A stretch of 64,000 nucleotides of DNA, from the NCBI RefSeq assembly GCF_018333215.1, contig NZ_BORO01000008.1, forward strand, positions 62,001-126,000, written 5' to 3'. Positions 8,410 to 18,076 of the stretch are shown piece by piece. The notes beneath the pieces are model-generated. The model ran no database searches and was not told the origin of the DNA. It saw nothing but the letters and a program-made list of their open reading frames with translations. This DNA comes from Oceanobacillus sp. J11TS1. Lineage in GTDB: Bacteria; Bacillota; Bacilli; Bacillales; Amphibacillaceae. Numbering within the stretch: the first letter of the stretch is position 1; every line of letters begins with the position of its first letter. The position numbers and the translations under genes are program-made.

Positions 8410-9627
8410 TTGTGTATAAGACCTGCCAAATTACTCCGGATGACATGCATGTTTTTGATGGTTCTAATATTTATTCAAGAAAGCTCTGCAGTTGTTTCGG
8501 CAGAGGGAAATCAGGATAATCCAATTACCGTAGAAGAGGAAGAAAAGCTTCAGAATACGTTATTAGACGAAATTTCTTTAGATGAAGTTCAAATATATTG
8601 GGATCAATTAATAGCAGAATATGGCGATAGTCTGCCTGATTTACAAAAAATCAGCATATACGAATGGATAAAGAATGGAAACAGTTTTTCTGTGAAAGAT
8701 ATCCTGCTACATTTTCTGCATTACCTCCTGCATGAACTAATTATTAATGGAAAACTGCTGGGTATTCTTTTGATGCTGACATTATTTGCTGTCGTTCTTC
8801 AATCTATTCAATCCGCATTTGAGCAAACAACCGTCAGCAAGGTTGCCTATTTTGTTGTTTTTTTAGTCTTATTATTTATTGTTTTGAATAGTTTTTATCT
8901 AGCTACCTCTTACACAAAAGAAGCTATCGATACGATGCAAGGATTTATGATTGCGCTTCTTCCTATGGTACTAGGCATGATGGCAAGCTTTGGAAGTGTA
9001 ATTTCCGTCTCTTTTTTTCACCCGGTTATTATTTTCTTTATTCATTTCAGCGGGGTATTTATATCAACCTTTGTCTTACCTTTATTGTTTCTCTCAGCCA
9101 TGTTAGTCATTATTAGTAGTTTAAATAGTCATTTTAAGGTTACTCATTTAGCTAATCTATTTAGAAACGTTGCAGTTGGTGGGCTTGGTGTTTTCTTAAC
9201 AATCTTCTTAGGAGTCATTTCCGTCCAAGGTACGGCAACAGCTATTCAAGATGGTGTAGCCATGAAGACAGCAAAATTTGTGACAGGAAATTTCATTCCG
9301 GTTTTAGGACGAACTTTTACAGATGCAGCCGATACGATACTTAGCGCATCACTGATTTTAAAAAATGCTGTTGGAATGATCGGGTTGGTTATTATTTTAT
9401 TTATTGTCGCCTTTCCTGCATTAAAAGTAGGGGCAATGGCGATTATTTATAAACTGGCAGCTGCTATTTTACAACCGTTGGGGGGTGGCCCGATTGTTCA
9501 GTGCTTGAATACAGTCAGCACCTATATTTTGTTTATCCTAGCTTGTCTATTGGCTGTATCACTTATGTTCTTGCTAGGCATTGTCATTATTGTAGCTGCA
9601 AGTAATTTAACCGTGTTATTACGTTAG
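8410..9627 (+). CDS. spoIIIAE: Stage III sporulation protein AE
   Basis: 405 residues. An N-terminal signal-like hydrophobic stretch (residues 9-30, ending in VVSAEG) is followed by an extracytoplasmic acidic region (about 31-95) and then seven or so membrane segments to the C-terminus. This is the large membrane component of the SpoIIIA channel. TTG start with AGGAAGGGAG ahead. Confidence 0.94.
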   Translation: MCIRPAKLLRMTCMFLMVLIFIQESSAVVSAEGNQDNPITVEEEEKLQNTLLDEISLDEVQIYWDQLIAEYGDSLPDLQKISIYEWIKNGNSFSVKDILLHFLHYLLHELIINGKLLGILLMLTLFAVVLQSIQSAFEQTTVSKVAYFVVFLVLLFIVLNSFYLATSYTKEAIDTMQGFMIALLPMVLGMMASFGSVISVSFFHPVIIFFIHFSGVFISTFVLPLLFLSAMLVIISSLNSHFKVTHLANLFRNVAVGGLGVFLTIFLGVISVQGTATAIQDGVAMKTAKFVTGNFIPVLGRTFTDAADTILSASLILKNAVGMIGLVIILFIVAFPALKVGAMAIIYKLAAAILQPLGGGPIVQCLNTVSTYILFILACLLAVSLMFLLGIVIIVAASNLTVLLR

Positions 9628-9640
9628 GGGGTCGACGAGA

Positions 9641-10261
9641 ATCGAAATATTTACAGATTGGGTTACACAAATCATTTTGTTTATTATTTTGGCCTCTGTC
9701 ATTGATTTACTTGTCCCTGCAAATCATTTGCAAAAATATGTACGACTTGCCATTAGTTTAATATTAATTTTGATTCTGCTTCAGCCCGTTTTTTATTTAT
9801 TTAATACGGATATAAATGCAGCTATATCACGTTCTATGAACAAGATCGAGAATCAATTAAATGATCAACCTTCGATAGAAAATCAAATAGATTTAGAAAA
9901 AAAAGAAATAGAAAGTGGACAAGGTGCATATATTTTAGAACAAATGGCTATTGAATTGGAAAAAATAGCGGAAGATTCTTTAAAAGAGGAATTTGCCGTC
10001 GAGATTGCATCTATTGATTTCCAATTTTCTGGAACAGACTCCTTGTCCTATGAGGAGTTAACAGAGGTCATTGTCTATATAACAGAATCAGAACCAGGGG
10101 AAGGAGCGATGAATACGGTTGAAGATGTCGTTATTGAATGGGACCAAGAGGAGGAAGCGCATTCAGAAGAATCGTTTCAAGAGATTGAGGCGGTGCTAAA
10201 AGAAGTATGGGAGATTGAGGATAAAGAAATAACGGTCTATTGGGAAGGAGAGGGATTTTGA
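9641..10261 (+). CDS. spoIIIAF: Stage III sporulation protein AF, apparent non-standard start codon
   Basis: The protein has two N-terminal membrane segments followed by an acidic extracytoplasmic ring-building domain. Aligning by eye to B. subtilis SpoIIIAF (as remembered), the first residues should be the equivalent of M-x-x-x-T-(D/E)-W. Here that frame begins ATC GAA ATA TTT ACA GAT TGG, with AGGGGG at 9626-9631 spaced nine bases before the ATC at 9641. There is no ATG, GTG or TTG in frame between the spoIIIAE stop and a TTG at 9677, which would remove 12 residues and half the first membrane helix. I therefore give 9641; the alternative start is 9677. Confidence 0.85.
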   Translation: MEIFTDWVTQIILFIILASVIDLLVPANHLQKYVRLAISLILILILLQPVFYLFNTDINAAISRSMNKIENQLNDQPSIENQIDLEKKEIESGQGAYILEQMAIELEKIAEDSLKEEFAVEIASIDFQFSGTDSLSYEELTEVIVYITESEPGEGAMNTVEDVVIEWDQEEEAHSEESFQEIEAVLKEVWEIEDKEITVYWEGEGF

Positions 10262-10896
10262 AAAATAAACTAACTTCTTTTTTAAAACAGACCAATAGTA
10301 ATGAACAAGCTTCTGGGCAAGAGAAAAAGCAGCCATCGAAAAAAATAGGGTTTATCATCATATTAGGTTTAATAGGGATTCTGTTTATGGTTATAAGTAA
10401 CTTCATGAAGCCGCAACAGGACACGCAGCCTGTACCTTATGAGGATACGCAGATAGAAATTTCAGAAGAGGCAGCGTCCCAATCAATGAATGGTGAAGTA
10501 AAAGAGCTGGAAAATGAATTAGGTGATCAGTTAGCCGCTATGTTGAATAAAATGGACGGTGTTTCAGAAACAGAAGTAATGATTAATTTAGAGGCAACCA
10601 GTGAACAAGTATATGAAAAAAATAGAACAACAGGTCAGCAGACAACGGATGAAACCGATCGAAATGGAGGTACAAGAGTGGTTCAAGATCAGACCGATGA
10701 TCATCAGGTTGTGCTCTACCGACAAGGAGATCAGGAGACCCCTTTACTTGTACAAACAAAGCAGCCAGAGGTGCGGGGCGTATTTATTGTAGCACAGGGT
10801 ATTGAAAGCCAATCAACCAAAAGCCAAGTCATTGAAGCTGTATCCCGAGTGCTAGATGTTCCTTCACATAAAATATCAGTAATGCCTAAAAATTAG
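10258..10896 (+). CDS. spoIIIAG: Stage III sporulation protein AG
   Basis: 212 residues: a short basic N-terminus, one membrane segment (about residues 33-51), then an extracytoplasmic domain with the ring-building motif region LENELGDQLAAMLNKMDGV typical of SpoIIIAG, which forms a large ring in the intermembrane space. The TTG at 10258 overlaps the spoIIIAF stop (TTGA), with GGAAGGAGAGGG ahead; a longer frame to 10240 lacks a ribosome site. A poorly conserved Q/T-rich insert lies around residues 110-145. Confidence 0.93.
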   Translation: MKNKLTSFLKQTNSNEQASGQEKKQPSKKIGFIIILGLIGILFMVISNFMKPQQDTQPVPYEDTQIEISEEAASQSMNGEVKELENELGDQLAAMLNKMDGVSETEVMINLEATSEQVYEKNRTTGQQTTDETDRNGGTRVVQDQTDDHQVVLYRQGDQETPLLVQTKQPEVRGVFIVAQGIESQSTKSQVIEAVSRVLDVPSHKISVMPKN

Positions 10897-10909
10897 GGAG
10901 GTAGAATGT

Positions 10910-11464
10910 ATGTTAAAAAAACAAACAGTATGGTTACTAACAATGTTGAGCTTGATGGTTGTTTTAAGTGTTTACTACATCTTTTCAGCAAATGGAAATG
11001 ATTTAGCTTTTGTAGATAATGGACAAGATGCTGCTACAGAAGATGCGGTACCGGCAACGCAGTCGGAAGAAGGAGTCGAAGTAGAGAATAAAGGAAATGT
11101 GGATAGCGATGAATTGTTTACGACCATCCGTATGGAGATTCAAGACGAGCGCAGCCGCAAAAAAAGCCAGTTAACAGAGGTAGTGGCTTCTGCGAATGCA
11201 TCACCTACTGAAAAGGATGAAGCATTGAAAGAAATTGATAGTTTAGAGGAATTATCGAGTAAAGAAAACATTCTTCAGGACCAACTTATAGCTGCTACAG
11301 AATATGAAGATGTTTTGGTTCGCTCTGATGGAGATAAAGTCCATGTCCATGTAAAAACAGAAGAATTATCTAAAACAGACGCAGCAAATATCATGCAAAT
11401 GGTACGAGATGAATTTGGTAAGGATATTAGAACAGAAGTCAATTTTCAGCCAACCAGTAAATAG
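10910..11464 (+). CDS. spoIIIAH: Stage III sporulation protein AH
   Basis: 184 residues with an N-terminal membrane anchor (about 7-26), an acidic low-complexity linker, and a C-terminal YscJ/FliF-like ring-building domain. In B. subtilis this domain binds forespore SpoIIQ to form the zipper between the two cells. ATG start after GGGAGG. Last gene of the operon, followed by a terminator. Confidence 0.94.
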   Translation: MLKKQTVWLLTMLSLMVVLSVYYIFSANGNDLAFVDNGQDAATEDAVPATQSEEGVEVENKGNVDSDELFTTIRMEIQDERSRKKSQLTEVVASANASPTEKDEALKEIDSLEELSSKENILQDQLIAATEYEDVLVRSDGDKVHVHVKTEELSKTDAANIMQMVRDEFGKDIRTEVNFQPTSK

Positions 11465-11467
11465 GAA

Positions 11468-11502
11468 TTAAGCTAGCATCCCTTGTGTTGCTAGCTTTTT
11501 CA
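11468..11502 (+). terminator. Terminator of the spoIIIA operon
   Basis: AAGCTAGCA...TGCTAGCTTTTT hairpin. Confidence 0.85.
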
Positions 11503-11720
11503 TTTCGATAGAAAACGATTAACGGATCGTCTGCTAGAAAAATTCGAGCTACTGCGGTGCTTTTAATACAACTAAAGTACATATAACTGTTATAATAACA
11601 AGATAGTGTTTACGGTAGACTTGAAGTTTCTATTCATTTTATCGTAATATATTAGAAGGCAATGCAACAGTCCACTATAAAAAAGTGAAAAAAGATTTAA
11701 TTGAAGTGAGGAGTGCTAAT

Positions 11721-12212
11721 ATGTTAAATGTAGATGAAATTAGAGAAATTATTCAAATGGTCGATAAATCATCATTAACGGAGTTTTCTTATGAGGCCAA
11801 TGGTGCCGTCATAGCAATGAAAAAAAATACAGGGTCTGTCACGACTGTTCCATCTCAACCTCAGGTTGTAACTGATACAGTAGTTGCACCAGTCCAAGAA
11901 GCAAAGTCAGAAGAAGTAACTCAACAAGCAGAACAAAAAGTGGAAGAACATGCAGCACCTTCAGCAAACTATGATTATGAAATTGTTTCTCCAATGGTAG
12001 GAACATTTTATGCTTCTTCTTCACCAGACAGTGAACCTTTTGTAAAACAAGGAAGCACTGTTAACGCAGATACTGTTGTTTGTATAGTAGAAGCAATGAA
12101 ACTATTCAATGAAATTGAAGCAGAAATTAATGGGGAAATCGTTGACGTTTTAGTTGAAAATGGAGAGCTCGTAGAATACGGTCAACCATTATTTAGAGTA
12201 AAGAAGAAGTAA
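11721..12212 (+). CDS. accB: Biotin carboxyl carrier protein of acetyl-CoA carboxylase
   Basis: 163 residues: an N-terminal dimerisation-type helix region, a flexible linker rich in Q, E and V (about 40-85), and a C-terminal biotinyl domain. The biotinylated Lys is residue 127 in VEAMKLF. It carries CO2 between AccC and the carboxyltransferase in fatty acid synthesis. The ATG at 11721 with AGTGAGGAG ahead is chosen over an upstream frame that begins at 11685. A TATAAT at 11591-11596 may be its promoter, but I find no good -35. Confidence 0.95.
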   Translation: MLNVDEIREIIQMVDKSSLTEFSYEANGAVIAMKKNTGSVTTVPSQPQVVTDTVVAPVQEAKSEEVTQQAEQKVEEHAAPSANYDYEIVSPMVGTFYASSSPDSEPFVKQGSTVNADTVVCIVEAMKLFNEIEAEINGEIVDVLVENGELVEYGQPLFRVKKK

Positions 12213-12225
12213 GGGGATGGAATAA

Positions 12226-13593
12226 TTGATTAAAAAGCTATTAGTTGCCAATCGTGGAGAAATAGCTGTCCGAATTATCCGCGCCTGTAAAGAGATGGGG
12301 ATAGAGACGGTTGCCATTTATTCTGAAGCGGATCAAGAATCATTACATGTTGAGCTGGCAGATGAAGCGTATTGCGTGGGTCCAAAATTAAGTAAAGATA
12401 GCTATTTAAACATAACTAATATTATGAGTGTTGCATTATCTACAGATGTGGATGCGATACACCCAGGATATGGGTTCTTAGCAGAAAATGCTGACTTCGC
12501 GGAAATTTGCAGAGCATGTAATGTTACTTTCGTAGGTCCGACACCTGAAGCAATTCAGAAAATGGGAATAAAAGATGTTGCCAAAGAAACAATGAAATCT
12601 GCGGATGTTCCTGTTGTTCCTGGATCCGAGGGGATTGTTGACGGCACAGAACACGCGAAAGAAATTGCTAAGGAAATCGGCTACCCAGTAATTATTAAAG
12701 CGACTGCCGGGGGCGGCGGTAAAGGAATCCGCGTGGCTCGTTCGGAAGAAGAATTAATAAAAGGGATGGAGTTAACACAAAAAGAAGCAGAAACGGCTTT
12801 TGGTAACCCTGGTGTTTATATTGAAAAATATATCGAAGACTTTAGGCATGTGGAAATTCAAGTCTTAGCAGATACACATGGAAATGTAGTTCACCTTGGA
12901 GAAAGAGATTGCTCTATCCAACGGCGTCTTCAAAAATTAGTAGAGGAATCTCCGTCACCTGCTCTTAATGCAACCCTGCGTCAGCGTATGGGTGAAGCTT
13001 CCGTGAAAGCAGCTCAGGCTGTTAATTACGTTGGGGCTGGAACCATTGAATATATTTTTGATAGACAATCCAACGAATTTTACTTTATGGAAATGAATAC
13101 ACGTATCCAGGTAGAGCACCCTGTAACAGAAATGGTTACTGGAGTGGATTTGATCAAGGAACAAATTCGTGTGGCAGAAGGTCAAGAACTTTCATTTAGT
13201 CAAGAGGATATTACATTTGAAGGACATGCTATTGAATGCCGAATTAATGCGGAAAATCCGTACAAAAACTTTATGCCTTCTGCTGGTGAAATTAAGATGT
13301 ACCTTCCACCAGGCGGCTTGGGTGTTCGGGTTGACTCTAGTGCCTATAGTGGATATAGAATTCCACCATATTATGATTCCATGATTGCTAAGCTTATCGT
13401 TTACGCTTCGACTAGAGAAGAAGCGGTAGAACGTATGAAGCGTGCACTGGAAGAGTTTGTTGTTGAAGGAGTTCACACTACAATTCCATTTCAATATCAA
13501 ATTATGAGCCACCCCGTATTTAAAGAGGGAGACTTTAACACAAATTTCTTAACAGAATATCCAATTATCCAGGAAAGGGAAGATAAGGATTAG
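12226..13593 (+). CDS. accC: Acetyl-CoA carboxylase biotin carboxylase subunit
   Basis: 455 residues with the carbamoyl-phosphate-synthase/ATP-grasp layout: [19 protein letters not shown] at the start, the glycine-rich ATP loop [11 protein letters not shown] (about 160-170), and the metal and bicarbonate site [14 protein letters not shown]. It carboxylates biotin on AccB. TTG start 14 bases after accB, with GGGGATGG ahead. A second biotin carboxylase is encoded at 52452. Confidence 0.96.
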   Translation: MIKKLLVANRGEIAVRIIRACKEMGIETVAIYSEADQESLHVELADEAYCVGPKLSKDSYLNITNIMSVALSTDVDAIHPGYGFLAENADFAEICRACNVTFVGPTPEAIQKMGIKDVAKETMKSADVPVVPGSEGIVDGTEHAKEIAKEIGYPVIIKATAGGGGKGIRVARSEEELIKGMELTQKEAETAFGNPGVYIEKYIEDFRHVEIQVLADTHGNVVHLGERDCSIQRRLQKLVEESPSPALNATLRQRMGEASVKAAQAVNYVGAGTIEYIFDRQSNEFYFMEMNTRIQVEHPVTEMVTGVDLIKEQIRVAEGQELSFSQEDITFEGHAIECRINAENPYKNFMPSAGEIKMYLPPGGLGVRVDSSAYSGYRIPPYYDSMIAKLIVYASTREEAVERMKRALEEFVVEGVHTTIPFQYQIMSHPVFKEGDFNTNFLTEYPIIQEREDKD

Positions 13594-13610
13594 AATAAGG
13601 AGTGGAGGCA

Positions 13611-13994
13611 ATGAGTGACCAACTATTATTAGACATGTCTGAGGATGACAGCTTAGGTAGTGTTCAGATTGTACCAGAAGTCATTGAAGTTATTGCAGGA
13701 ATAGCAGCAACAGAAGTAAATGGTGTGAAATCTATGCATGGAAACTTTGCGACAGGCGTTGCTGAAAAGTTTGGCAAAAAATCGCATAGCAAAGGTGTAC
13801 GTGTTGAGCTGACAGACGAGGGTGCAATTATTGATATTTATGTAATCCTTCAGTTTGGAACATCGATACCTGAAGTCGCAACAAAATTACAAACAGCGAT
13901 TAAACAAAATGTTAATACAATGACGTCTATCCAGGTTGGAGAAGTTAATGTGCATGTAGTGGGTGTTCAAATGGACAATCAAGAAATTGTATAA
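13611..13994 (+). CDS. yqhY: Asp23/Gls24 family protein YqhY
   Basis: 127 residues with the Asp23 pattern VIEVIAGIAATEVNGVKSMHG followed by GVRVEL and an IPEVA-type segment. In B. subtilis yqhY sits in the same position behind accBC and is linked genetically to acetyl-CoA carboxylase activity; its molecular role is not settled. GGAGG sets the ATG at 13611; a GTG at 13602 is less likely. Confidence 0.9.
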   Translation: MSDQLLLDMSEDDSLGSVQIVPEVIEVIAGIAATEVNGVKSMHGNFATGVAEKFGKKSHSKGVRVELTDEGAIIDIYVILQFGTSIPEVATKLQTAIKQNVNTMTSIQVGEVNVHVVGVQMDNQEIV

Positions 13995-14333
13995 ATGTTT
14001 TAATCAGTTGTTAATTATCCGAAAGACTCTTGCCTAAACGTGTTTAAATGAAGAAACGAAGAAAATGTATGAATATACATTTTTGTATTTGCCTAGACAT
14101 TAAAAGATATTTCCAGACGGCTAACTATTTATAGGATTAGCAAGCCGACAGCCGCTCTGCGCTTTTGTTCTAGGTACAAAGGGGAACACAGGTATACCGC
14201 CTGTGTTTTCTTTTGGCTATAGGAGTTCTGCTTTATTTTTTGAAAGAAGCGGGCATACTGTATCCTAGCCAAAAATCAGTGAAACGTGTTATGATTTTAA
14301 CAGTAAATGAAAGAATTTAGAAGGAGTTACGTG
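13995..14333. other. Intergenic region yqhY-nusB
   Basis: About 340 bases without a gene. It holds a terminator at 14184-14214 and a 21-base stretch (14135-14155) resembling one at 25336-25356. It is too short for the OLE RNA, which some extremophile Bacillaceae carry near these genes, and shows nothing I recognise as that RNA. Confidence 0.5.
14184..14214 (+). terminator. Terminator of accB-accC-yqhY
   Basis: ACACAGG, seven-base loop, CCTGTGT, then TTTCTTTT. Confidence 0.75.
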
Positions 14334-14714
14334 ATGAATCGACATAGAGCTAGAGAAAAAGCATTTCAGACGCTTTTTCAGTTAGATATGAATGAAGACG
14401 AAGTAAATTTAGCGATGGAATCATTGAAAGAAGATGAAAGAAAAGATTTATTCCTTACCATGCTAATTGAAGGAGTAATCAACTATAAGGAAACGATTGA
14501 TTCAAGAATAGCTGAGAACCTGGAAAATTGGTCAATGGAACGTATTGCAGCAGTTGAACGAACTATTTTAAGACTTGCAGTTTATGAATTATTATACGTG
14601 GACGACATTCCCCAAAATGTGTCGATTAACGAAGCAATAGAACTCGCTCACACATTTGGTGATGAACAATCTGGAAAATTTATTAACGGGGTACTATCAA
14701 AAGTTATTTCTTAA
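14334..14714 (+). CDS. nusB: Transcription antitermination factor NusB
   Basis: 126 residues, all-helical, with the family start RHRAREKAFQTLFQLD and the C-terminal FINGVLSKV signature. It binds boxA RNA with NusE (S10) and supports rRNA antitermination. AAGGAG precedes the ATG at 14334, which is chosen over an upstream frame from 14307. Followed 12 bases later by folD. Confidence 0.95.
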   Translation: MNRHRAREKAFQTLFQLDMNEDEVNLAMESLKEDERKDLFLTMLIEGVINYKETIDSRIAENLENWSMERIAAVERTILRLAVYELLYVDDIPQNVSINEAIELAHTFGDEQSGKFINGVLSKVIS

Positions 14715-14726
14715 GGGGGAGCTAAT

Positions 14727-15581
14727 ATGACTGCAGAATTATTAAACGGAAGAGACCTATCTGATCAATTAAAAGCAGAGATGAAACAAGAAGTGGATGT
14801 TTTAAAGCAAGAGAATATCCACCCACATCTAACCGTTATTTTAGTAGGGGATGATCCTGCATCCAAATCTTATGTGAAAGGGAAAGAAAAGGCCTGTGCA
14901 GTAACTGGCATTTCATCTGATTTAATTGAATTACCTGGATCCGTTTCAGAACAAGAGCTTTTAAACGTCATTGACGAACAAAATAATGCTGAACATGTCC
15001 ATGGAATACTCGTCCAATTGCCATTGCCAGATCATATAGATGAACAAAAGGTTATCCATGCTATTTCTCCTTTGAAAGATGTTGACGGCTTTCACCCAAT
15101 TAATATTGGGAAATTAGTTAATGGTGAGGATACTTTTTTACCATGCACCCCTTTTGGTATTCAAACAATGCTTGAATCTAAAAATATTGAAATAGAAGGT
15201 AAGCATGCAGTGATTATTGGACGCAGCAATATTGTTGGAAAGCCAATGGGATTACTATTATTACAGAAAAATGCTACAGTTACATATTGCCACTCCCGTA
15301 CCGAAAATCTCCGTGAAATTGCATTAGAAGCAGATATTTTAGTGGTTGCTATGGGAAGAAAACATGCCATCGATGGAAGTTATGTAAAAGAGGGAGCAGT
15401 CGTTATTGATGTTGGAATCAATCGTCAAGAAAACGGTAAGTTGACAGGTGATGTAGAATTTGAAAGTGCTAAGGAAAAAGCTTCTTATATCACACCTGTT
15501 CCTCGCGGTGTTGGTCCGATGACGATCACCATGCTCTTAAAAAATACGATCAAGGCAGCAAAAGGGCTGGCTAAAAAGTGA
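14727..15581 (+). CDS. folD: Bifunctional methylenetetrahydrofolate dehydrogenase/cyclohydrolase FolD
   Basis: 284 residues. Signatures visible: VGDDPASKSYVKGKEKAC near residue 40 with the catalytic Tyr/Lys, the GILVQLPLP motif, the NADP loop VIIGRSNIVGKPMG and the C-terminal TPVPRGVGPMT. It interconverts one-carbon tetrahydrofolates. Its TGA overlaps the GTG start of xseA. Confidence 0.97.
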   Translation: MTAELLNGRDLSDQLKAEMKQEVDVLKQENIHPHLTVILVGDDPASKSYVKGKEKACAVTGISSDLIELPGSVSEQELLNVIDEQNNAEHVHGILVQLPLPDHIDEQKVIHAISPLKDVDGFHPINIGKLVNGEDTFLPCTPFGIQTMLESKNIEIEGKHAVIIGRSNIVGKPMGLLLLQKNATVTYCHSRTENLREIALEADILVVAMGRKHAIDGSYVKEGAVVIDVGINRQENGKLTGDVEFESAKEKASYITPVPRGVGPMTITMLLKNTIKAAKGLAKK

Positions 15582-16948
15582 AAGATAACTACTTAACGGT
15601 ATCCGCACTGACCAAATATATTAAACGTAAGTTAGATACAGACCCTCATTTACGTCATATTTGGTTACGTGGGGAAATATCTAATTTTAAGCATCATAGC
15701 CGCGGACACATGTATATGACGATTAAAGACGACAATGCCCGTATACAGGCAGTTATGTTTACTTCTAATAATAGACAGCTTTTATTCCGGCCAGAAAATG
15801 GTATGAATGTGCTAATTCGTGGAGAGGTTAGTGTATTTGAGGCTTATGGGCAATACCAGCTTTATATTCATGAAATGGAACCAGATGGAATTGGGGCTTT
15901 ATATCAAGCTTTTGAGCAATTAAAAGAAAAATTGCAAATAGAAGGCTTATTTCTTAATGACCATAAAAAAGAAATACCTGCTTATCCAAAGCATGTTGGA
16001 GTTATTACGTCACCGACAGGAGCAGCGATTCGTGATATTGTGACAACGATTGAAAGGCGGTCACCTTCTGTAAAAATCACCGTATTACCAGTTTTAGTAC
16101 AAGGGCAACAGGCTGCTCATTCCATTGTCCATGCCATTCAATATGCGAATGCATTTCCAGATGAGTATGACGTTTTAATTGTTGGCCGTGGTGGCGGATC
16201 TATTGAAGAATTATGGAGTTTTAATGAGGAAATCGTGGCAAGAGCTATATATGAGTCGCGTATTCCGATTATCTCTGCTGTCGGACATGAGACGGATACA
16301 ACGATTGCTGATTTTGTGTCTGATCTACGTGCGCCTACGCCAACAGGAGCAGCAGAATTAGCAGTACCTTCTCAGGTTGAGCTGCTTGATAAAGTCGCAT
16401 ACTTAAAGCAACGTTTATCACAAAGCCTGCGTACAGAAATCCAAATGCAAACAAAACGGTTGGATGCTTTACGTCAAACCTATGCATTTAAATATCCTAA
16501 ACAGCTAATAGCTCAAAAAGAACAAGAGCTTGATAAAATGTTGGATACATTAAATCGTTCGTTAAAAAATCAAATAGAGCAGAAACAGGTTCGATATACA
16601 CATATTTTAAAAAGGCTGACAACACAACATCCGGAACAAGAAATAGAGACCGCAAATAAGAAAAAGAACCAATTAACATCTCAGCTAAACAAGGCAATGA
16701 AACAGCTCTTTACAAAAGCAGATAGAGATTTGCAAACAGCAATTAACAAACTCACACTTGTTAATCCGCTTGCGATCATGGCTCGTGGATATGGTATTAG
16801 TTACAATCAAAAAGGAAATGTGATTAAGTCAATTAAAGAAGTTAAGCAAGGGGAGCAAATGGATATACGGCTAAAAGACGGATATGTATCTGCAGAAGTA
16901 CAAAAGATAAGGGAGGTAGACGATGATGGCGGAAGAGAAGAGCTATGA
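15578..16948 (+). CDS. xseA: Exonuclease VII large subunit
   Basis: 456 residues: an N-terminal OB-fold (about 1-100), a catalytic domain with [19 protein letters not shown] and [22 protein letters not shown] (each quoted within family signatures), then a long coiled-coil (about 265-420) where the small subunits bind. GTG start overlapping folD (GTGA). Confidence 0.96.
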   Translation: MKDNYLTVSALTKYIKRKLDTDPHLRHIWLRGEISNFKHHSRGHMYMTIKDDNARIQAVMFTSNNRQLLFRPENGMNVLIRGEVSVFEAYGQYQLYIHEMEPDGIGALYQAFEQLKEKLQIEGLFLNDHKKEIPAYPKHVGVITSPTGAAIRDIVTTIERRSPSVKITVLPVLVQGQQAAHSIVHAIQYANAFPDEYDVLIVGRGGGSIEELWSFNEEIVARAIYESRIPIISAVGHETDTTIADFVSDLRAPTPTGAAELAVPSQVELLDKVAYLKQRLSQSLRTEIQMQTKRLDALRQTYAFKYPKQLIAQKEQELDKMLDTLNRSLKNQIEQKQVRYTHILKRLTTQHPEQEIETANKKKNQLTSQLNKAMKQLFTKADRDLQTAINKLTLVNPLAIMARGYGISYNQKGNVIKSIKEVKQGEQMDIRLKDGYVSAEVQKIREVDDDGGREEL

Positions 16949-17168
16949 AGAATTAACTTTCGAACAAGCGATGGAAAAATTAGAAAAAATCGTAACCATG
17001 CTGGAAGAAGGGGATGTACCTCTTGAAAAAGCAATTGAATATTATCATGACGGCATGAAGCTTTCTAAATTATGCAATGAGAAGCTGACTAATGTACAGG
17101 ATAAGATGGTTCATATACTCAATGAACAAGGCGAATTAGAGCCGTTTGAAGTAGAGGAGGATAAGTGA
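16923..17168 (+). CDS. xseB: Exonuclease VII small subunit
   Basis: 81 residues, two helices forming a hairpin, with the signature [19 protein letters not shown]. It pairs with XseA in degrading single-stranded DNA. GGGAGG stands six bases before the ATG at 16923, and the gene overlaps the xseA end by 26 bases. Confidence 0.95.
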   Translation: MMAEEKSYEELTFEQAMEKLEKIVTMLEEGDVPLEKAIEYYHDGMKLSKLCNEKLTNVQDKMVHILNEQGELEPFEVEEDK

Positions 17169-17171
17169 GAT

Positions 17172-18056
17172 ATGCATAAACGATTGCAAGCTTATTTGGA
17201 ATATTATCGGCAAGAGCTCCAAAAGGCATATGCAGCCTACTTTGATAAGCTTCAAATACCGAGTAATTTGAAGGAATCGATGCTGTATTCTTTAGATGCC
17301 GGAGGAAAAAGGTTACGTCCTATTCTATTATTTGCTAGCTATGAAGTATATGGTCAAGACGTGCAAAAAACCATGTCATCAGCTGTAGCACTTGAGATGA
17401 TACATACCTATTCCCTCATTCATGATGACTTACCAGCAATGGATGACGATAATTACCGACGCGGTATGTTAACAAATCATAAGCAATTTGATGAAGCAAC
17501 AGCAATTCTTGCCGGAGATGCATTGTTAACTTATAGTTTTGAATTAATTTTAAATGATCCATTGCTTTCATCGGAAGAGAAAGTTATTTTAACTAAAGAA
17601 CTGGCTGCATGCAGTGGACCTAAAGGAATGGTTGGCGGACAAATTCTTGATATGGAAGCTGAGAAGCAATCTGTTTCATTAGAGGCAATGGAAGAAATTC
17701 ATGCTTTAAAAACAGGGGAATTGATTCGCTTTGCTATTTTCGCAGGAGCTTTTTTAGCAAATGCATCAGACGATCAGTTACATTATTTAGAGAAATATGC
17801 CTATTATTTAGGGCTTATTTTTCAAGTGCAGGATGATATCCTTGATGTGTCTGGAGAGGAAGAAAAGCTGGGTAAGCCAGTGGGCAGTGATGAACAAAAT
17901 GAAAAAAGCACTTATCCTAAATTACTCGGTCTAGACGGTGCTATAAAGCAGAAAGAAATATATGTACAAAAGGCTTACGAAAATTTGAAATTAGCTGATG
18001 CGGAAGATTCACTTTTGAAAGCATTGACGGATTACTTTAGTGAAAGAGACCACTAA
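17172..18056 (+). CDS. ispA: Farnesyl diphosphate synthase
   Basis: 294 residues of the trans-isoprenyl diphosphate synthase fold. First aspartate-rich motif DDLPAMDDD (near residue 85) and second motif QDDILD (near 222), with the GGKRLRP substrate site at about 42-48. It condenses IPP with DMAPP and GPP. Follows xseB after three bases. In B. subtilis dxs follows this gene; here tlyA comes next after 20 bases. Confidence 0.95.
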   Translation: MHKRLQAYLEYYRQELQKAYAAYFDKLQIPSNLKESMLYSLDAGGKRLRPILLFASYEVYGQDVQKTMSSAVALEMIHTYSLIHDDLPAMDDDNYRRGMLTNHKQFDEATAILAGDALLTYSFELILNDPLLSSEEKVILTKELAACSGPKGMVGGQILDMEAEKQSVSLEAMEEIHALKTGELIRFAIFAGAFLANASDDQLHYLEKYAYYLGLIFQVQDDILDVSGEEEKLGKPVGSDEQNEKSTYPKLLGLDGAIKQKEIYVQKAYENLKLADAEDSLLKALTDYFSERDH

Positions 18057-18076
18057 ATTAGTAAAGGAAAAGGTTT

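Noticed and set aside
13995-14333. Possible OLE RNA near the nusB-folD-ispA genes
   Set aside because: The interval is about 340 bases, whereas OLE is about 600, and I see none of its ornate paired segments.
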